Shown piece after piece: positions 8,236 through 18,757 of a stretch of 64,000 bases of DNA. This DNA comes from Emcibacter sp. SYSU 3D8. Lineage in GTDB: Bacteria > Pseudomonadota > Alphaproteobacteria > SMXS01. A program made the translations under genes and the position numbers. Under the pieces are notes generated by a model. The model was not told the DNA's origin. It did no database searches and saw nothing but the letters and a program-made list of their open reading frames with translations. The stretch covers positions 372,001 through 436,000 of the forward strand of contig NZ_JBBYXK010000002.1 of NCBI RefSeq assembly GCF_039655875.1. Reading direction: 5' to 3'. Numbering within the stretch: position 1 is the stretch's first letter; the number at the start of each line of letters is the position of its first letter.

Positions 8236-10599
8236 TTATTCCCGCGTCTTCAGAACAGCGACCAGATCGAGCCGATCGAGACGCCGCCGCACGACCAGCG
8301 CCGAGACCGACGCCGCAGCGATGATCACCAGAGCGGTCCAGCCGTAGGTGGACCTGTCGATAACCACCGGAAGGCGGAACAGCTCGGTCTGAAACGCCTG
8401 AACCATCAGGTTCGACAGGCCGTATCCCATCAGCCAGCCCAGCGGCACCGCGAGCGCCACGAGCAGCGCCAGTTCGCCCAGCAGGATGGTCGATATCTCG
8501 CCCCGCGTGAAGCCCATGACCCGCATGCTGGCCAGTTCCCGGCCCCGCTCGGAGACGCTGATCCGCGCCGAATTGTATACCACGCCGAAGGCGATGATCG
8601 ACGCAAAGACGATATTGACCATGGTCATCTGCACCAGGTTCTCACCCATCGTCTCGTCGAAGCCGCTGATCGCGGCGGAACGGATCGACACGCCCGCGAT
8701 GGCCGGGGTTCTCTTGGCGGCGTCATAGAACCGGCTCATCGACGCTTCATCGACATTCATCCAGGCGCCGGAAATGCTGGGCCCTTCCAGCATCAGCCGG
8801 TTCAGCGCCGCGATGTCCATATAGGCGCCAGTGCCGATGAATTGCTCGGCAATGCCCGCGACGCGAATCTGGTGGACCGGCCGGCGCCCCTCCAGCACCT
8901 CGACGGTCAGCATGTCCCCTGGTTTCGCGCCCAGCAACTGGGCCAGCAGGTCGGATAGCAGCAGGCCATCCGGAGGCAGCGATACGGGGCGCTGCCGCTT
9001 GTCGAGCGTGCGGTGCAAATCGCCACCCATCTCCATGCCGACGATCGCCAGCCGACGCGTGCGATTTTCCAGGCTGAGCTTCACCGGCACGGCACGATAG
9101 GGTTCGGCCCGCATCACGCCCGGCATGTGGACGAGGTCGCCCAACGCCCCCCGCGACGCCGGCTCGACCAGGGTGATGGCAATGTCTTCGCGTTCGGACC
9201 GGTTGAACTGAACATCGAGCATGAAATCGATGGTATCGAGAAAGAAGCTGGCTGCGATCAGCGTCCCCAGCGCCGTGGCGATGCCCAGGCAGGTGATCAG
9301 GGTGAGGCGCCAGCGGCGCTCCAGGTAGCGCAGGACCATCCTCGCCGTCGGTGACAGCAGCTGCGCCCGGCCCAGCCGCTCGAACAGCAGCGCGCGATAT
9401 ACCACCGGCGGCTCGGGCCGCATGGCTTCCGCCGGCTGCAGCAGCATCACCCGGCGAACGGACCGGGCAACGCCCAGGAACGCCACCACCAGGCTCAGCG
9501 CGACCGAGGACACAAGCACCAGCGGGTCGAGCCTGTAATGAAGATGCGGGAACCGATAGAACTCCGCATACATGTCGGCCATCGACCGGCCGAAATAGGC
9601 ACCTGCGGCAATGCCCGCCACGGCGGCGGCGATGGCGATGGCAGCGGCGAATTTCGCATAGTGCCATCCCACCTCGCGGTTGGTCAGTCCCAGTGCTTTC
9701 AGCGTGCCTATTTCAGCACGATCCAGGTTGATCATGCGCGCCAGCACCGTATTGAGCAGGAAGCTGGCCACCACCAGGAAGATCAGCGGCAGGATGACCG
9801 CCATGGCGCGGAGCTGGTCCAGTTCGCTGCGCAGGAACATGTCGGACTGATGATCCTTGCGGCCATAGGCGCCCCGCCCGCCATATTGGCGCGTCATGGC
9901 GTCGATGGCATCGATCACGTCGGCCACCGAGGCGTTGGGCATGAGCGAAAGGACCGCGTCGTTGAACGCGCCCTCCATGTCATGCGCCGCCTCGAGCGCG
10001 GCGCGGCCCATCCACATCACGGCAAAGCGCTTGTTGTCGGGGAACAGGGCGCCGGCCGGTAACGCGTAGACAAACTCGGGAGAAATGGCGACGCCGACAA
10101 TGTCCAGCTGGCGTTGATGCCCGCTGATCAGCGCCGACACGCTGTCGCCCGGCCCAAGACGGTGCGCCTCCGAGAATGCGTCGCTGATCACCACCTCGTT
10201 CTCACGGTAGGGCTCGACCAAACGGCCGGCACGCAGATGCAGACGGTTCAATGTGGGCTGTCCCGCCTCGGGCAGCGACGTGAGCAATGCGGTAGCCGGC
10301 TCGCTCATGCCGGCCACGTCCAGGATCGCGCCGACCGCAACCCGTGTCTCGACACGCTGGACGCCCGGAATATCGGCCAGCCGCCGCCCGACTATCTCCG
10401 GCGCGCGCTTGACGCTCACAAACACGTCGCCGAACCGGTAGTCCTGATAATAGAGCCGCCGCGTCTCGCCCAGCGAATCGATCAGCCCCGTGCTCATCAC
10501 ATAGGTGGCAATGCCGGCGGCCATCACCAAGGCGATGGCGATTACCTGGGTTGCCATCGAGCGCAGGTTTCGCAGCAGCTTTCGATCAAGTACGGCCAT
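8236..10599 (-). CDS. FtsX-type ABC transporter permease
   Basis: A 787-residue permease. It has an N-terminal membrane anchor (about 13-35), a periplasmic domain, an FtsX-like membrane block near residues 265-380, a second extracytoplasmic region, and a C-terminal FtsX block with ISVSERGRELASMRVMG before the last spans. Two FtsX blocks in one chain are typical of large type VII (MacB/LolCE-related) permeases used for lipid, lipoprotein or small-molecule extrusion rather than import. It is packed between the ATPase (2-nt gap) and the HlyD adaptor (2-nt gap). Confidence 0.87.
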   Translation of the reverse strand: MAVLDRKLLRNLRSMATQVIAIALVMAAGIATYVMSTGLIDSLGETRRLYYQDYRFGDVFVSVKRAPEIVGRRLADIPGVQRVETRVAVGAILDVAGMSEPATALLTSLPEAGQPTLNRLHLRAGRLVEPYRENEVVISDAFSEAHRLGPGDSVSALISGHQRQLDIVGVAISPEFVYALPAGALFPDNKRFAVMWMGRAALEAAHDMEGAFNDAVLSLMPNASVADVIDAIDAMTRQYGGRGAYGRKDHQSDMFLRSELDQLRAMAVILPLIFLVVASFLLNTVLARMINLDRAEIGTLKALGLTNREVGWHYAKFAAAIAIAAAVAGIAAGAYFGRSMADMYAEFYRFPHLHYRLDPLVLVSSVALSLVVAFLGVARSVRRVMLLQPAEAMRPEPPVVYRALLFERLGRAQLLSPTARMVLRYLERRWRLTLITCLGIATALGTLIAASFFLDTIDFMLDVQFNRSEREDIAITLVEPASRGALGDLVHMPGVMRAEPYRAVPVKLSLENRTRRLAIVGMEMGGDLHRTLDKRQRPVSLPPDGLLLSDLLAQLLGAKPGDMLTVEVLEGRRPVHQIRVAGIAEQFIGTGAYMDIAALNRLMLEGPSISGAWMNVDEASMSRFYDAAKRTPAIAGVSIRSAAISGFDETMGENLVQMTMVNIVFASIIAFGVVYNSARISVSERGRELASMRVMGFTRGEISTILLGELALLVALAVPLGWLMGYGLSNLMVQAFQTELFRLPVVIDRSTYGWTALVIIAAASVSALVVRRRLDRLDLVAVLKTRE

Positions 10600-10601
10600 C
10601 G

Positions 10602-11321
10602 CTACCAGTCGATGTCCGACGGCTTCATCCGCACCGGGTTGGCTTCGATCCGGTTGATCCGGCCATCGGCAAAGTAGATCACGCGGTCGGCCAGATGGCG
10701 GATCGATGCGTTGTGGGTAATGACCACGGTCAAGGTGCCGAGTTCCCTGTTCACCCGTTCCAGTGCCTCAAGCACGATCATGCCGGTGGTGATGTCGAGG
10801 GCCCCGGTCGGCTCGTCGCAGAGCAACACGTCGGGACGCTTGGCCACCGCGCGCGCGATGGCGACACGCTGCTGTTCGCCGCCCGAGAGCTGCGCCGGAA
10901 AGTGGTCGAGGCGTTCGCCCAGCCCCACGAGGCGCAAGGCTTCCTCGGGCGCCAGAGGATCCGGTGCGATCTCGGTGACCAGCGCGATATTCTCGCGGGC
11001 GGTCAGGCTCGGGATCAGATTGTAGAACTGGAAGACGAATCCCACATGGTGGCGCCGGTACAAGGTCAGCGCCTGATCGCCAACCAGCGTGAGATCTTCG
11101 CCGCGGAAGAAAACGTGTCCATCGGACGGCGTATCGAGGCCGCCCAGTATATTCACCAGCGTCGACTTGCCGCTGCCGGACGGCCCCAGCAGCACGACAA
11201 ATTCACCCTCGTACAATTCGAGATCGACGCCGCGCAGGGCCATCACCTGGACCTCGCCCATGTCATAGACCTTGGTCAGACCTTCGACGCGGAACGCGGC
11301 AGATTCTGACGGAGTGTTCAT
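10602..11321 (-). CDS. ABC transporter ATP-binding protein (MacB/LolD type)
   Basis: A 239-residue ATPase with Walker A GPSGSGKS, signature [14 protein letters not shown], Walker [13 protein letters not shown], and the switch histidine in VVITHN. Sequence style matches the LolD/MacB/DevA group that works with FtsX-type permeases. It is the first gene of the four-gene minus-strand operon ATPase-permease-HlyD-patatin. A small hairpin (11334-11348) lies just upstream. Confidence 0.92.
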   Translation of the reverse strand: MNTPSESAAFRVEGLTKVYDMGEVQVMALRGVDLELYEGEFVVLLGPSGSGKSTLVNILGGLDTPSDGHVFFRGEDLTLVGDQALTLYRRHHVGFVFQFYNLIPSLTARENIALVTEIAPDPLAPEEALRLVGLGERLDHFPAQLSGGEQQRVAIARAVAKRPDVLLCDEPTGALDITTGMIVLEALERVNRELGTLTVVITHNASIRHLADRVIYFADGRINRIEANPVRMKPSDIDW

Positions 11322-11333
11322 AACGCCAAGCCT

Positions 11334-11348
11334 GCGGGACTATCCCGC
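11334..11348. terminator. Short hairpin between sixA-like gene and ABC operon
   Basis: gcggga-cta-tcccgc forms a perfect 6-bp stem with a 3-nt loop in the 76-nt gap. It could end the sixA-like transcript or lie in the 5' leader of the ABC operon. No T-run follows on the minus strand, so a terminator role is weakly supported. Confidence 0.35.
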
Positions 11349-11397
11349 CCCGAACCTTGCGCCCGATCAACCGGCCAGTGAAATACTTATCGAACTG

Positions 11398-11907
11398 TCA
11401 GACCAGCGCCTTGGGACTGTCGAAGGCGACAAGGTCGCCAGACTTGGCGGCGGCCCAGCTCTTGATGTCGAATTCGATGACCGCCAGCGCCGCAGTGGGG
11501 AACTTGTCCTCGATGTCGTCGCGGCGCCCCGCCGGATCGCCGGCCGAAAGCTTGAGTGCGGCGAGCTGCATGCCCGGATTATGGCCGATGACGAGCAGGG
11601 TCGCCACATCGTCAGGCGCGCCGCGCACCACCTCCATGACGGTCTCGGGATCGGCCAGGTAAAGCTCGGGGCGGAACGTCAGGGGTACGTCGGACTGCAG
11701 CGCAATCAGTACGCGCTGCGCGGTCTCGCTGGTACGAACGGCAGGCGAGGAGAGGATCAGGTCGGGCGTCAGGCCGCGCTGGCGAAGATAGGCGCCCATC
11801 AGGGCGGCGGCGCGCTGGCCCCGGTCGTTGAGCGGCCGCCCTTTGTCCGGCTGATCCGGATTGTTCCAGTCGGACTTGCCGTGGCGGAGCAGCAGCAGAC
11901 GTTTCAA
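11398..11907 (-). CDS. SixA-like histidine phosphatase
   Basis: A 169-residue member of the histidine phosphatase superfamily. LLLLRHGKSDW carries the RHG catalytic motif with the phospho-accepting histidine near residue 9, and VIGHNPG carries the second catalytic histidine. SixA proteins dephosphorylate phosphohistidine on signalling or phosphotransfer proteins in the cytoplasm; small-molecule substrates are also possible. It is separated by 89 nt from the TerB-like gene upstream. Confidence 0.85.
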   Translation of the reverse strand: MKRLLLLRHGKSDWNNPDQPDKGRPLNDRGQRAAALMGAYLRQRGLTPDLILSSPAVRTSETAQRVLIALQSDVPLTFRPELYLADPETVMEVVRGAPDDVATLLVIGHNPGMQLAALKLSAGDPAGRRDDIEDKFPTAALAVIEFDIKSWAAAKSGDLVAFDSPKALV

Positions 11908-11996
11908 CGCGGGTCTCCCTTCACTTCACGGCGCACCATACAGATCGAACGTGTCGTTCCCGTGAATGGGGAGCGGCGCCTGGCGGGCGAAAACGC

Positions 11997-12419
11997 CTAG
12001 GCTGGCAGTTTGCGGTTGAGCGCAACGATCCCGCGTTCGATCGCGGCAGCGGCAAGCCGGTCGATGTCCAGTTCGTGACGGATCATCTCCAGCAGGCGCA
12101 ACTCTTCCTGGCCCAGCCTGCCGTCGCTGATGGCCACGGTGCAGGCAATGGCATAGGCCGTGTCGCGCAGGCTGTCGGGCAGCGCTTCGCTCACGAGGCC
12201 GAGTACCGTCTCCAGGCCCTCGCCATGCTCGATGATATCGTTACAGGCCTGGACCGCCGACAGCAGCTTGGCCCGGTCATAGCCCTCGAACACCGGCAGG
12301 TGGGAAACCGTGTGCGACATGGCGCCGATCTCCGCGTCGACCATCTTCGAATCGGCGGCAGCCACGATCACCATCAGGTAGACCAGTGCGGAATGGGGGG
12401 TAAGAACCGAGTCGCTCAC
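11997..12419 (-). CDS. TerB-like tellurite-resistance-family protein
   Basis: A 140-residue, mostly helical protein with an acidic pattern ([16 protein letters not shown] near residues 17-32 and [18 protein letters not shown] near 104-121) typical of TerB-domain proteins, which have two repeats of metal-binding helices. Most TerB-like proteins in alphaproteobacteria are not tied to proven tellurite resistance. No ter cluster partners are nearby, so the physiological role is open. Confidence 0.7.
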   Translation of the reverse strand: MSDSVLTPHSALVYLMVIVAAADSKMVDAEIGAMSHTVSHLPVFEGYDRAKLLSAVQACNDIIEHGEGLETVLGLVSEALPDSLRDTAYAIACTVAISDGRLGQEELRLLEMIRHELDIDRLAAAAIERGIVALNRKLPA

Positions 12420-12484
12420 AAATGGAATCCTGCCTTGTTGCGGTGCGCGCCAACATAGGTGCGCGGCACACGGCCTTCAACGAC

Positions 12485-15253
12485 TTATGCCGCCGGCACC
12501 GCCGAACGCAGGAAGGCCCCGCTGATCTCCACCGCCTCGGCGAGGCCGACCCGCGCCACCTCGACGTCGTCGGGGAACGCGCCGAGCAGACGGCTGGGCA
12601 TGGCGCTGTCCAGCATGACGAACACGCCCCGGTCTCCGGCACGGCGGATCAGCCGGCCGAAGGCCTGCTTCAGCCGCAACCGGACCAGCATGTCGTCATA
12701 GCGGCTGCCGCCGAACGCGTCGCGCCGGGCCCGGTGCAGGATCGACGGGCGCGGCCATGGTACCCGGTCGAACACAATCAGGCGCAGTGCATCGCCCGGC
12801 ACGTCGACGCCGTCGCGGATGGCGTCGGTCCCCAGCAGGCAGGAATTGTGCTCGGCGCGAAAGATATCGACGAGCGTGCCGGGGTCGAACGCGTCGACAT
12901 GCTGGGCATAGACGCCGATCCCCTGCTGGGCGAGCGGCGCGGCGATGCGGCCATGGACATCGCGCAGCCGGTTGATGGCGGTGAACAGGCCCAGTCCGCC
13001 GCCGCCGGCCGCCTCGAACAGCGCCCGGTAGGCACCGGCTACCTGCTGGGAATCGGTGCGCTTGACGTCGCGGACCACCAGCACTTTCGCCTGGCTGCCG
13101 TAATCGAACGGCGACTTATGGCTCGACCGCTTCGCCGGCAGCACCAGATGGTTGAATCCGGTCCGCAGTTCGGCATTGCGCCAGCTGTCCAGGTCGTCGC
13201 CTTCGCCGCCCGTCTCGTCGCGCAACGTGGCCGAGGTCACGACGACGCCATGGGCCGGCGCCAGCACCACGTCGGCGAACGGCTTGGTCGGGTCGATCCA
13301 GTGCCGGTGCAGGCCCACGTCATATTCGCGCTGGCCGCCGCGCTCGACCGAGAACCAGTCGACGAAGCCCTCCGCCGTGCCCTTCTCCAGGTCGCGCAAC
13401 ATGGCGCGCCACGGCAGCATCATGGCGTCGACCCGCCGGGTAATACCGCCCCGCGCCGCCTCGAGCCGTGTCCGTTCGGAACTGTCCAGTTCCTCGGATT
13501 CATCGGCAAGCCGGTTGCCGATGACGCGGGCAAGCTGCTGCATGGGCACGGTCAGCTCGGCCAGCGCCCGCTCCAGCCCACCGGCTGCGGCGCGCAGTTC
13601 GTCGGACAGGGTATGGGTGGCCGCCTCCAGCGTATAGGGATCGTCAGGCCGCTGGGCGCGGGCATAGACATGGGTGCGGACAGCGGCGAAAAACGCCTCG
13701 GCCGCGCCTTGCGCGGCAGCGCTGGCGATGCGTCCAAGCCAGCCTTCGCCGGGCAGGGCGGCGGCGGCACGGATCGCTTCTCGCATCAGCGTCTCGGATT
13801 CCGGATGCAGAACCAGCAGATCGCCGATGCGCGCCTCGATGCCGCGCGACCGGCCCCGCCGGCCCCCTTCCGGGCCACGCACCCAGCGCCGCAGCTCGAC
13901 CGCCTCAAGGCCCGAAAGATGGGCCGAGAACGCGCTGTCGGCGGCGTCGAACAGGTGGTGGCCTTCGTCGAACACGTAGCGTGTCGGCTTGTCCTCTTCC
14001 GGGCCGTACAGCGCGGCGCGGATCATCACCAGCGCGTGATTGGCGATCACCAGATCGGCGCCCTTCGCCTTGCGGGTCGAATGCTCGATGAAGCAGGTGC
14101 GCCAATGGGTGCAGGCCGAATAGACGCATTCGCCGCGCCGGTCGGTGAGGCCCGAGGCGCGGCCCGCTCCGATCCGCTGCAGCAGCCAGGCAGGCAGATC
14201 GCCGCCGACCATGTCGCCGTCGCGGCTATAGCGCGCCCAGCGCACCACCAGCGCAAGGCGCACCAGATTCTCCGGCATCATCTGGGCACGGCCAACGGCC
14301 TCCTCCAGATTGAGCAGGCACAGATAATTCTCCCTGCCCTTGCGGACCACAACCTTGCGCGCCTTCATGCGCCGGTCGGGGAACAGCCGGTCCAGCTCCT
14401 GGTCCAGCTGGCGCTGCAGGTTCTTGGTGTAGGTGCTGAGCCAGACCGGACCGTGATTGCGTTCGGCCCACAGGCTCGACGGCGCGATGTAGCCCAGCGT
14501 CTTGCCGATACCGGTGCCCGCCTCGGCGATCACGGCATTGGGCGCCGAGACGATCTCGCGCGGCTCGAAGGCGGCGGTAACCACGCCGGCATAGTCGCGC
14601 TGGCTGGTGCGGTCTTCGGCGCCCCGGCCCAGCAGCGCCGTCAACCGGTCCTGCACCTCGCCCGGGCCGACGGGAAAGTCATCGGGCGGCGGACGCGGCG
14701 CTTCGTCCTCCCATTGCGGGAGACGGCGCCACACATCGAGACCGCTGCCCGCGTCCTCGCCCGATACCGGCGCACCAAGCGCCGCCGTGACATTGGCGCC
14801 CCAGGTCCAGCCCGCCTTCGCCATGGAGCGGGCGAGGCGCTGCGCCTCGGGCCTGTCCGGATAGCGCGGATCGGCGAGTTGGGCGAGCAGCAGCGCCGCG
14901 GCCCGGTGAAGGATCGCCGCCTGGTCCTCCAGCTCGGATGCCGGCATGTCGAGGCCGAGCGCCGCCGCGAGGCCGCCCGGTGTGGGCAGGCAGAACGTCG
15001 CGGGCCGGACAAAGGCATAGAGGTCGAGGACATCGAGTACCCGAACCAGTGGCTCGGTTTCAAGCCGGGCACTGACGACCGGCTCGTGGCACACCAGCAC
15101 CATGCCGCGCGCCGCCCGGACGGCGGCCTCGCCCAGGCCCAGCGTCTCCACCTCGCCATCGACGGTCACCAGCGCGGCAGCGCGAAAACCGACCGCGAGA
15201 GCGGGCATGGCGGGAAGCGCGATAGTAGGTGCGGAAGCAGTCATCGGACCCAA
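12485..15253 (-). CDS. DinG/XPD-like ATP-dependent DNA helicase with Fe-S cluster
   Basis: A 922-residue superfamily 2 helicase. Walker A is [10 protein letters not shown]; the DEAH-box equivalent reads DEGHH; the C-terminal helicase motif is QAFGRLIRR. Between them, one cysteine in ENYLCLLN and three in [13 protein letters not shown] form the four-cysteine pattern for the [4Fe-4S] cluster that XPD/DinG enzymes need to unwind DNA. About 230 residues before Walker A show no clear active motif and may be a degenerate DnaQ-like domain (tentative). The start could also be the ATG at 15244. It diverges from the lysS gene. Confidence 0.85.
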   Translation of the reverse strand: MGPMTASAPTIALPAMPALAVGFRAAALVTVDGEVETLGLGEAAVRAARGMVLVCHEPVVSARLETEPLVRVLDVLDLYAFVRPATFCLPTPGGLAAALGLDMPASELEDQAAILHRAAALLLAQLADPRYPDRPEAQRLARSMAKAGWTWGANVTAALGAPVSGEDAGSGLDVWRRLPQWEDEAPRPPPDDFPVGPGEVQDRLTALLGRGAEDRTSQRDYAGVVTAAFEPREIVSAPNAVIAEAGTGIGKTLGYIAPSSLWAERNHGPVWLSTYTKNLQRQLDQELDRLFPDRRMKARKVVVRKGRENYLCLLNLEEAVGRAQMMPENLVRLALVVRWARYSRDGDMVGGDLPAWLLQRIGAGRASGLTDRRGECVYSACTHWRTCFIEHSTRKAKGADLVIANHALVMIRAALYGPEEDKPTRYVFDEGHHLFDAADSAFSAHLSGLEAVELRRWVRGPEGGRRGRSRGIEARIGDLLVLHPESETLMREAIRAAAALPGEGWLGRIASAAAQGAAEAFFAAVRTHVYARAQRPDDPYTLEAATHTLSDELRAAAGGLERALAELTVPMQQLARVIGNRLADESEELDSSERTRLEAARGGITRRVDAMMLPWRAMLRDLEKGTAEGFVDWFSVERGGQREYDVGLHRHWIDPTKPFADVVLAPAHGVVVTSATLRDETGGEGDDLDSWRNAELRTGFNHLVLPAKRSSHKSPFDYGSQAKVLVVRDVKRTDSQQVAGAYRALFEAAGGGGLGLFTAINRLRDVHGRIAAPLAQQGIGVYAQHVDAFDPGTLVDIFRAEHNSCLLGTDAIRDGVDVPGDALRLIVFDRVPWPRPSILHRARRDAFGGSRYDDMLVRLRLKQAFGRLIRRAGDRGVFVMLDSAMPSRLLGAFPDDVEVARVGLAEAVEISGAFLRSAVPAA

Positions 15254-15343
15254 TATAAGGAGAGACCCGGCGCCCTGTCATGCGTGCTGCGAACAAAACA
15301 GGATCGCATGCCGGCCATGACGCCACCTGAAACCGCTGGAACA

Positions 15344-15372
15344 TTGACGCTTCATCGCCTTGGCCCTACCTT
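15344..15372 (+). promoter_or_regulatory. Sigma-70-type promoter for lysS
   Basis: TTGACG at 15344-15349 and TACCTT at 15367-15372 are separated by exactly 17 bp. They place a start of transcription near 15379, about 22 nt before the lysS ATG. Seen directly; activity is inferred. Confidence 0.6.
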
Positions 15373-15400
15373 CCGCCGACTTCCAGTCCCGGGAACACCC

Positions 15401-16981
15401 ATGTCCGAGCTTCGAGAAATCGCCCTGAACAGCAATGCCTGGCCTTTCCAGGAAGCGCGCAAGCTGGTCGACCGGTTCGAGAAGACCGGCGTGACACCGG
15501 ACGCGGTGATCTTCGAGACCGGATACGGCCCGTCGGGCCTGCCGCATATCGGCACCTTCGGCGAGGTCGCGCGCACCACCATGGTGCGCCGGGCGTTCGA
15601 GACCATTTCGGATATCCCGACCCGGCTGATCGCCTTCTCGGACGACATGGACGGCCTGCGCAAGGTGCCGGACAACATCCCCAACAAGGAAGCCATGGTC
15701 CCGCATCTGGGCAAGCCGCTGACCCAGGTGCCCGACCCGTTCGGCACCCATGACAGCTTCGGCGCCCATAACAACGCCCGGCTGCGGGCGTTCCTCGACG
15801 CGTTCGGCTTCGAATACGAATTCATGAGCTCGACCGAGTGCTACAAGGCCGGCCGGTTCGACACGGCGCTGCTGCAGGTGCTGCACAATTACGATGACGT
15901 GATCAACGTCATCCTGCCGACCCTGGGCCCGGACCGCCGCGCCACCTACAGTCCGTTCCTGCCGGTGTGCCCGCGCACCGGCCAGGTGCTGCAGGTGCCG
16001 GTCGTCGACCGCGACGCAGCCGCCGGGACCATTACCTACGAGGACAGCGGCGAACGGGTCACCGTTCCGGTCACCGGCGGCCACTGCAAGCTGCAATGGA
16101 AGGCCGACTGGGCCATGCGCTGGGTAGCGCTGGGCGTGCATTACGAGATGGCCGGCAAGGACCTGATCGACTCGGTGAAGCTGTCGAGCCGGATCTGCAC
16201 CGTGCTGGGCGGAACGCCGCCCGAGGGTTTCAACTACGAACTGTTCCTCGACGAAAACGGCGAGAAGATTTCCAAGTCGCGCGGCAACGGCCTGACCATC
16301 GAGGAATGGCTGCGCTATGCGCCGACCGAGAGCCTGTCGCTCTACATGTTCCAGTCGCCGCGCAAGGCCAAGCGGCTGTATTTCGACGTGATCCCGAAGG
16401 CGGTCGATGAGTACATCACCTTCCTCGACGCCTATCACCGGCAGTCGGCTGCCGCGGAAAGGCTGGCCAATCCGGTGTGGCACATCCACGGCGGCAACCC
16501 GCCGAAGGAAGACGTGCCCGTCACGTTCGGCCTGCTGCTCAACCTGGTGAGCGCCAGCAATTCGGAAGACCCGGCCATCCTGTGGGGCTTCATCAGCGGA
16601 TACGCGCCGGGCGCCACTCCCGCCACGCATCCGCTGCTCAATCGCCTGGTGCGCTTCGCGGTGGCCTATTACGACGACTTCGTGAAGCCGGCCAAGCGGT
16701 TCCGCAAGCCCGACGAACGCGAGCGGGCGGCGCTGTCCGACCTGGCGGCGGCGCTGGATCGCCTGCCGGCCGGGGCAACCGCCGAGGAGATCCAGAACGA
16801 GGTTTATGCCGTCGGCAAGACCCATGATTTCGAGCCACTGCGCGACTGGTTCAAGGCGCTATACGAGACTCTGCTGGGCCAGAGCCAGGGCCCGCGCATG
16901 GGATCTTTCTTCGCGCTGTACGGTCTGGACAACAGCCGCGCCTTGCTGGCCGACGCGCTGGCGGGCAAGCTCGCGGCCTGA
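15401..16981 (+). CDS. lysS: Lysyl-tRNA synthetase, class I
   Basis: A 526-residue enzyme that charges tRNA-Lys. It has the class I hallmarks: HIGTF in place of HIGH near residue 49 and KISKSRGNG as the KMSKS loop. The overall sequence is the archaeal/alphaproteobacterial LysRS-I type, not the class II LysS/LysU type of most bacteria. The open frame extends far upstream, but only as a shadow of the opposite helicase gene. The ATG at 15401 is supported by a promoter ending at 15372 and by [19 protein letters not shown] resembling family N-termini. Confidence 0.93.
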   Translation: MSELREIALNSNAWPFQEARKLVDRFEKTGVTPDAVIFETGYGPSGLPHIGTFGEVARTTMVRRAFETISDIPTRLIAFSDDMDGLRKVPDNIPNKEAMVPHLGKPLTQVPDPFGTHDSFGAHNNARLRAFLDAFGFEYEFMSSTECYKAGRFDTALLQVLHNYDDVINVILPTLGPDRRATYSPFLPVCPRTGQVLQVPVVDRDAAAGTITYEDSGERVTVPVTGGHCKLQWKADWAMRWVALGVHYEMAGKDLIDSVKLSSRICTVLGGTPPEGFNYELFLDENGEKISKSRGNGLTIEEWLRYAPTESLSLYMFQSPRKAKRLYFDVIPKAVDEYITFLDAYHRQSAAAERLANPVWHIHGGNPPKEDVPVTFGLLLNLVSASNSEDPAILWGFISGYAPGATPATHPLLNRLVRFAVAYYDDFVKPAKRFRKPDERERAALSDLAAALDRLPAGATAEEIQNEVYAVGKTHDFEPLRDWFKALYETLLGQSQGPRMGSFFALYGLDNSRALLADALAGKLAA

Positions 16982-17009
16982 TGATCAAGTCCAGGTCATC
17001 CGCACCAGA

Positions 17010-18329
17010 ATGTCTAGGCCCTCATCGATGGAGCAGGGATTGCTGAAAGCTGTTTTCGTTGCCGCCGCCGCCATCGGGCTCATGGCCCTGTCTCCCACGG
17101 GCGAATGGCGCGTGGGCGACGCCGCCGTCGAGAAATGTATCGCCGAATACGCGAATATCGACAGGGCCGTTGAGGAAGCCGGCACCGCCGACGCCGAATA
17201 TGCGCGCATCGACGGCTTTCCCTATTTCCGGATCAACCGCTTTCTGGCGAGCTACGATTTCAATGCGTTGAAGCCGGCCGAGCGCACCGAATGGATCGAC
17301 CAGCTGGTGCAGGCCGACAAGGACGAACGCGCCATCGAGATCGGCAACCTGCCCGCGACCAAGCGCGGCGAGCTTTACGGCAACCTGGAGCGGGATCCGG
17401 TCACCAGCACCAAGGCGTGCGCCGACAGTCTCCGGGCATTCGACCACCTCAAGCCCGAGGCGCACAAGGCGCTGCCGCCGCGCGCATTGGTGCCCGCATC
17501 GGACGCCGCGCCGGCCAAGGCCGCCGTCCGTTCGCCCGCGCAGCTTGCCGCGCTGACCGCGGCGACGCCGCCCCTGACAACGGGCACGACGGTGTTCGAG
17601 CCCATGGGCACCAAACCGATGTCGGCCTATACGGTGAAGCTTCTTGTCGACCAGTCGCGCACCGAGGAACTGAAGATTCCCGAGCCCAAGGAAGACGCCG
17701 CCGAACGGCTGTTCGGCAGCTTCGCGCCCATGGTCCGCGTCAGCGGAGAGCCGGACGAGTCCATGGTCATTCCGGTCTGGAAGGACGGCAAGATCGACAG
17801 CGAATACAATGCCGCCGTGGCCTATGCGAAATTTTCGCAGGCGAAGTGGAAGGGCGCGCCGGTCCTGCAGATCAATTACCTGATCTGGTTCAAGGCCAAC
17901 CCGCTGGACGGACTGATCTGGCGCGTCACGCTGGGCGCCAACGGCAAGCCGCTGGCCTACGACACCGTGCGCATGAACGGCAGCGGCTATCTGCTGCTGC
18001 TCGAGAGCGGCCTTCAGGCGCCCGGCGCGGCGACGCTTCCCGAAATCCCGGACGGGAGCCGACTGGTGCTGACCGTCGACGGCGCCAGCCACGACATCGT
18101 GCATGTGGGCGTCTGGGACGGCGTGACCCGGGACAATTACCTGCTGGTCGAATATGACCGCCTGCGCCGCCTCTATCACCATGACGGCGAGACCCGCAGC
18201 CTGTTCGACGCCGAAGGCCGAAGCGGCACCGGGCCCGGCGCCCCGCGCCAATGGGCCCATCACAGGCTGGCCAACGGCAGCTACTTCGACGCACCGAACC
18301 TGCTTGAGAAGATGATCGCGGGGAAATAG
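17010..18329 (+). CDS. Exported or membrane-anchored protein of unknown function
   Basis: About 439 residues. An N-terminal hydrophobic stretch (VFVAAAAIGLMALSP) looks like a signal peptide or anchor. An Ala/Pro-rich linker around residues 155-190 separates an N-terminal part from a C-terminal part rich in beta-like hydrophobic alternation and aromatic residues (LIWFKANPLDGLIWR). No family was recognised. Two in-frame ATGs, 17010 and 17028, are both possible; neither has a strong ribosome site. It follows lysS by 28 nt and may be co-transcribed. Confidence 0.65.
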   Translation: MSRPSSMEQGLLKAVFVAAAAIGLMALSPTGEWRVGDAAVEKCIAEYANIDRAVEEAGTADAEYARIDGFPYFRINRFLASYDFNALKPAERTEWIDQLVQADKDERAIEIGNLPATKRGELYGNLERDPVTSTKACADSLRAFDHLKPEAHKALPPRALVPASDAAPAKAAVRSPAQLAALTAATPPLTTGTTVFEPMGTKPMSAYTVKLLVDQSRTEELKIPEPKEDAAERLFGSFAPMVRVSGEPDESMVIPVWKDGKIDSEYNAAVAYAKFSQAKWKGAPVLQINYLIWFKANPLDGLIWRVTLGANGKPLAYDTVRMNGSGYLLLLESGLQAPGAATLPEIPDGSRLVLTVDGASHDIVHVGVWDGVTRDNYLLVEYDRLRRLYHHDGETRSLFDAEGRSGTGPGAPRQWAHHRLANGSYFDAPNLLEKMIAGK

Positions 18330-18400
18330 CCGGGACGGCGTCCCCGCCGCGCTCGATCGCCCTGTTCACCTCAAGCCCATTGCGGTAGCGTGCCCGCGAC

Positions 18401-18757
18401 ATGAACCGACTGGTTTACAAGATTTGTTCGCGCGCCGAATGGGCGCAGGCCGTAGCGGCCGGCAGCTATGCCGGGTCGGCCGTGGACAGGGCGGACGGGT
18501 TCATTCACTTCTCAACCGCGCAGCAGGCACCCGACACCGCCGCGAAGCATTTCGCCGGCCAGCACGGCCTCGTCCTGGTGCAGATCGATACGAACCGGCT
18601 GCCCCGGGAAGTCCTGAAATGGGAGCCATCGCGGGGCGGCGCCCTGTTCCCGCATCTGTATGCGCCGTTGCCCGTGACCGCAGCGTTGCGTGTGGACCCG
18701 CTGCCGTGGCGGGACGGCGCAGGTCACCTGTTTCCAGAAAGCCTGGACGATGCGTGA
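18401..18757 (+). CDS. DUF952 domain protein
   Basis: A 118-residue protein matching the DUF952 pattern: YKICSRAEW at the start, DGFIHFSTAQQ with conserved His near residue 37, and ALFPHLYAPL near residue 82. The fold is related to ADP-ribosyltransferase-like domains, but no activity is established. Its end overlaps the pyrD start by 8 nt, an arrangement suggesting translational coupling with pyrimidine biosynthesis. Confidence 0.8.
   Translation: MNRLVYKICSRAEWAQAVAAGSYAGSAVDRADGFIHFSTAQQAPDTAAKHFAGQHGLVLVQIDTNRLPREVLKWEPSRGGALFPHLYAPLPVTAALRVDPLPWRDGAGHLFPESLDDA

Noticed and set aside
11997-12419. Tellurite-resistance operon
   Set aside because: Only a TerB-like protein is present; no terACDEZ partners are nearby.
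12422-15400. Very long plus-strand open frame running into lysS
   Set aside because: It is a shadow of the opposite helicase gene in G+C-rich DNA; protein composition is Arg/His/Gln-rich with no motif, and lysS has its own promoter and start at 15401.
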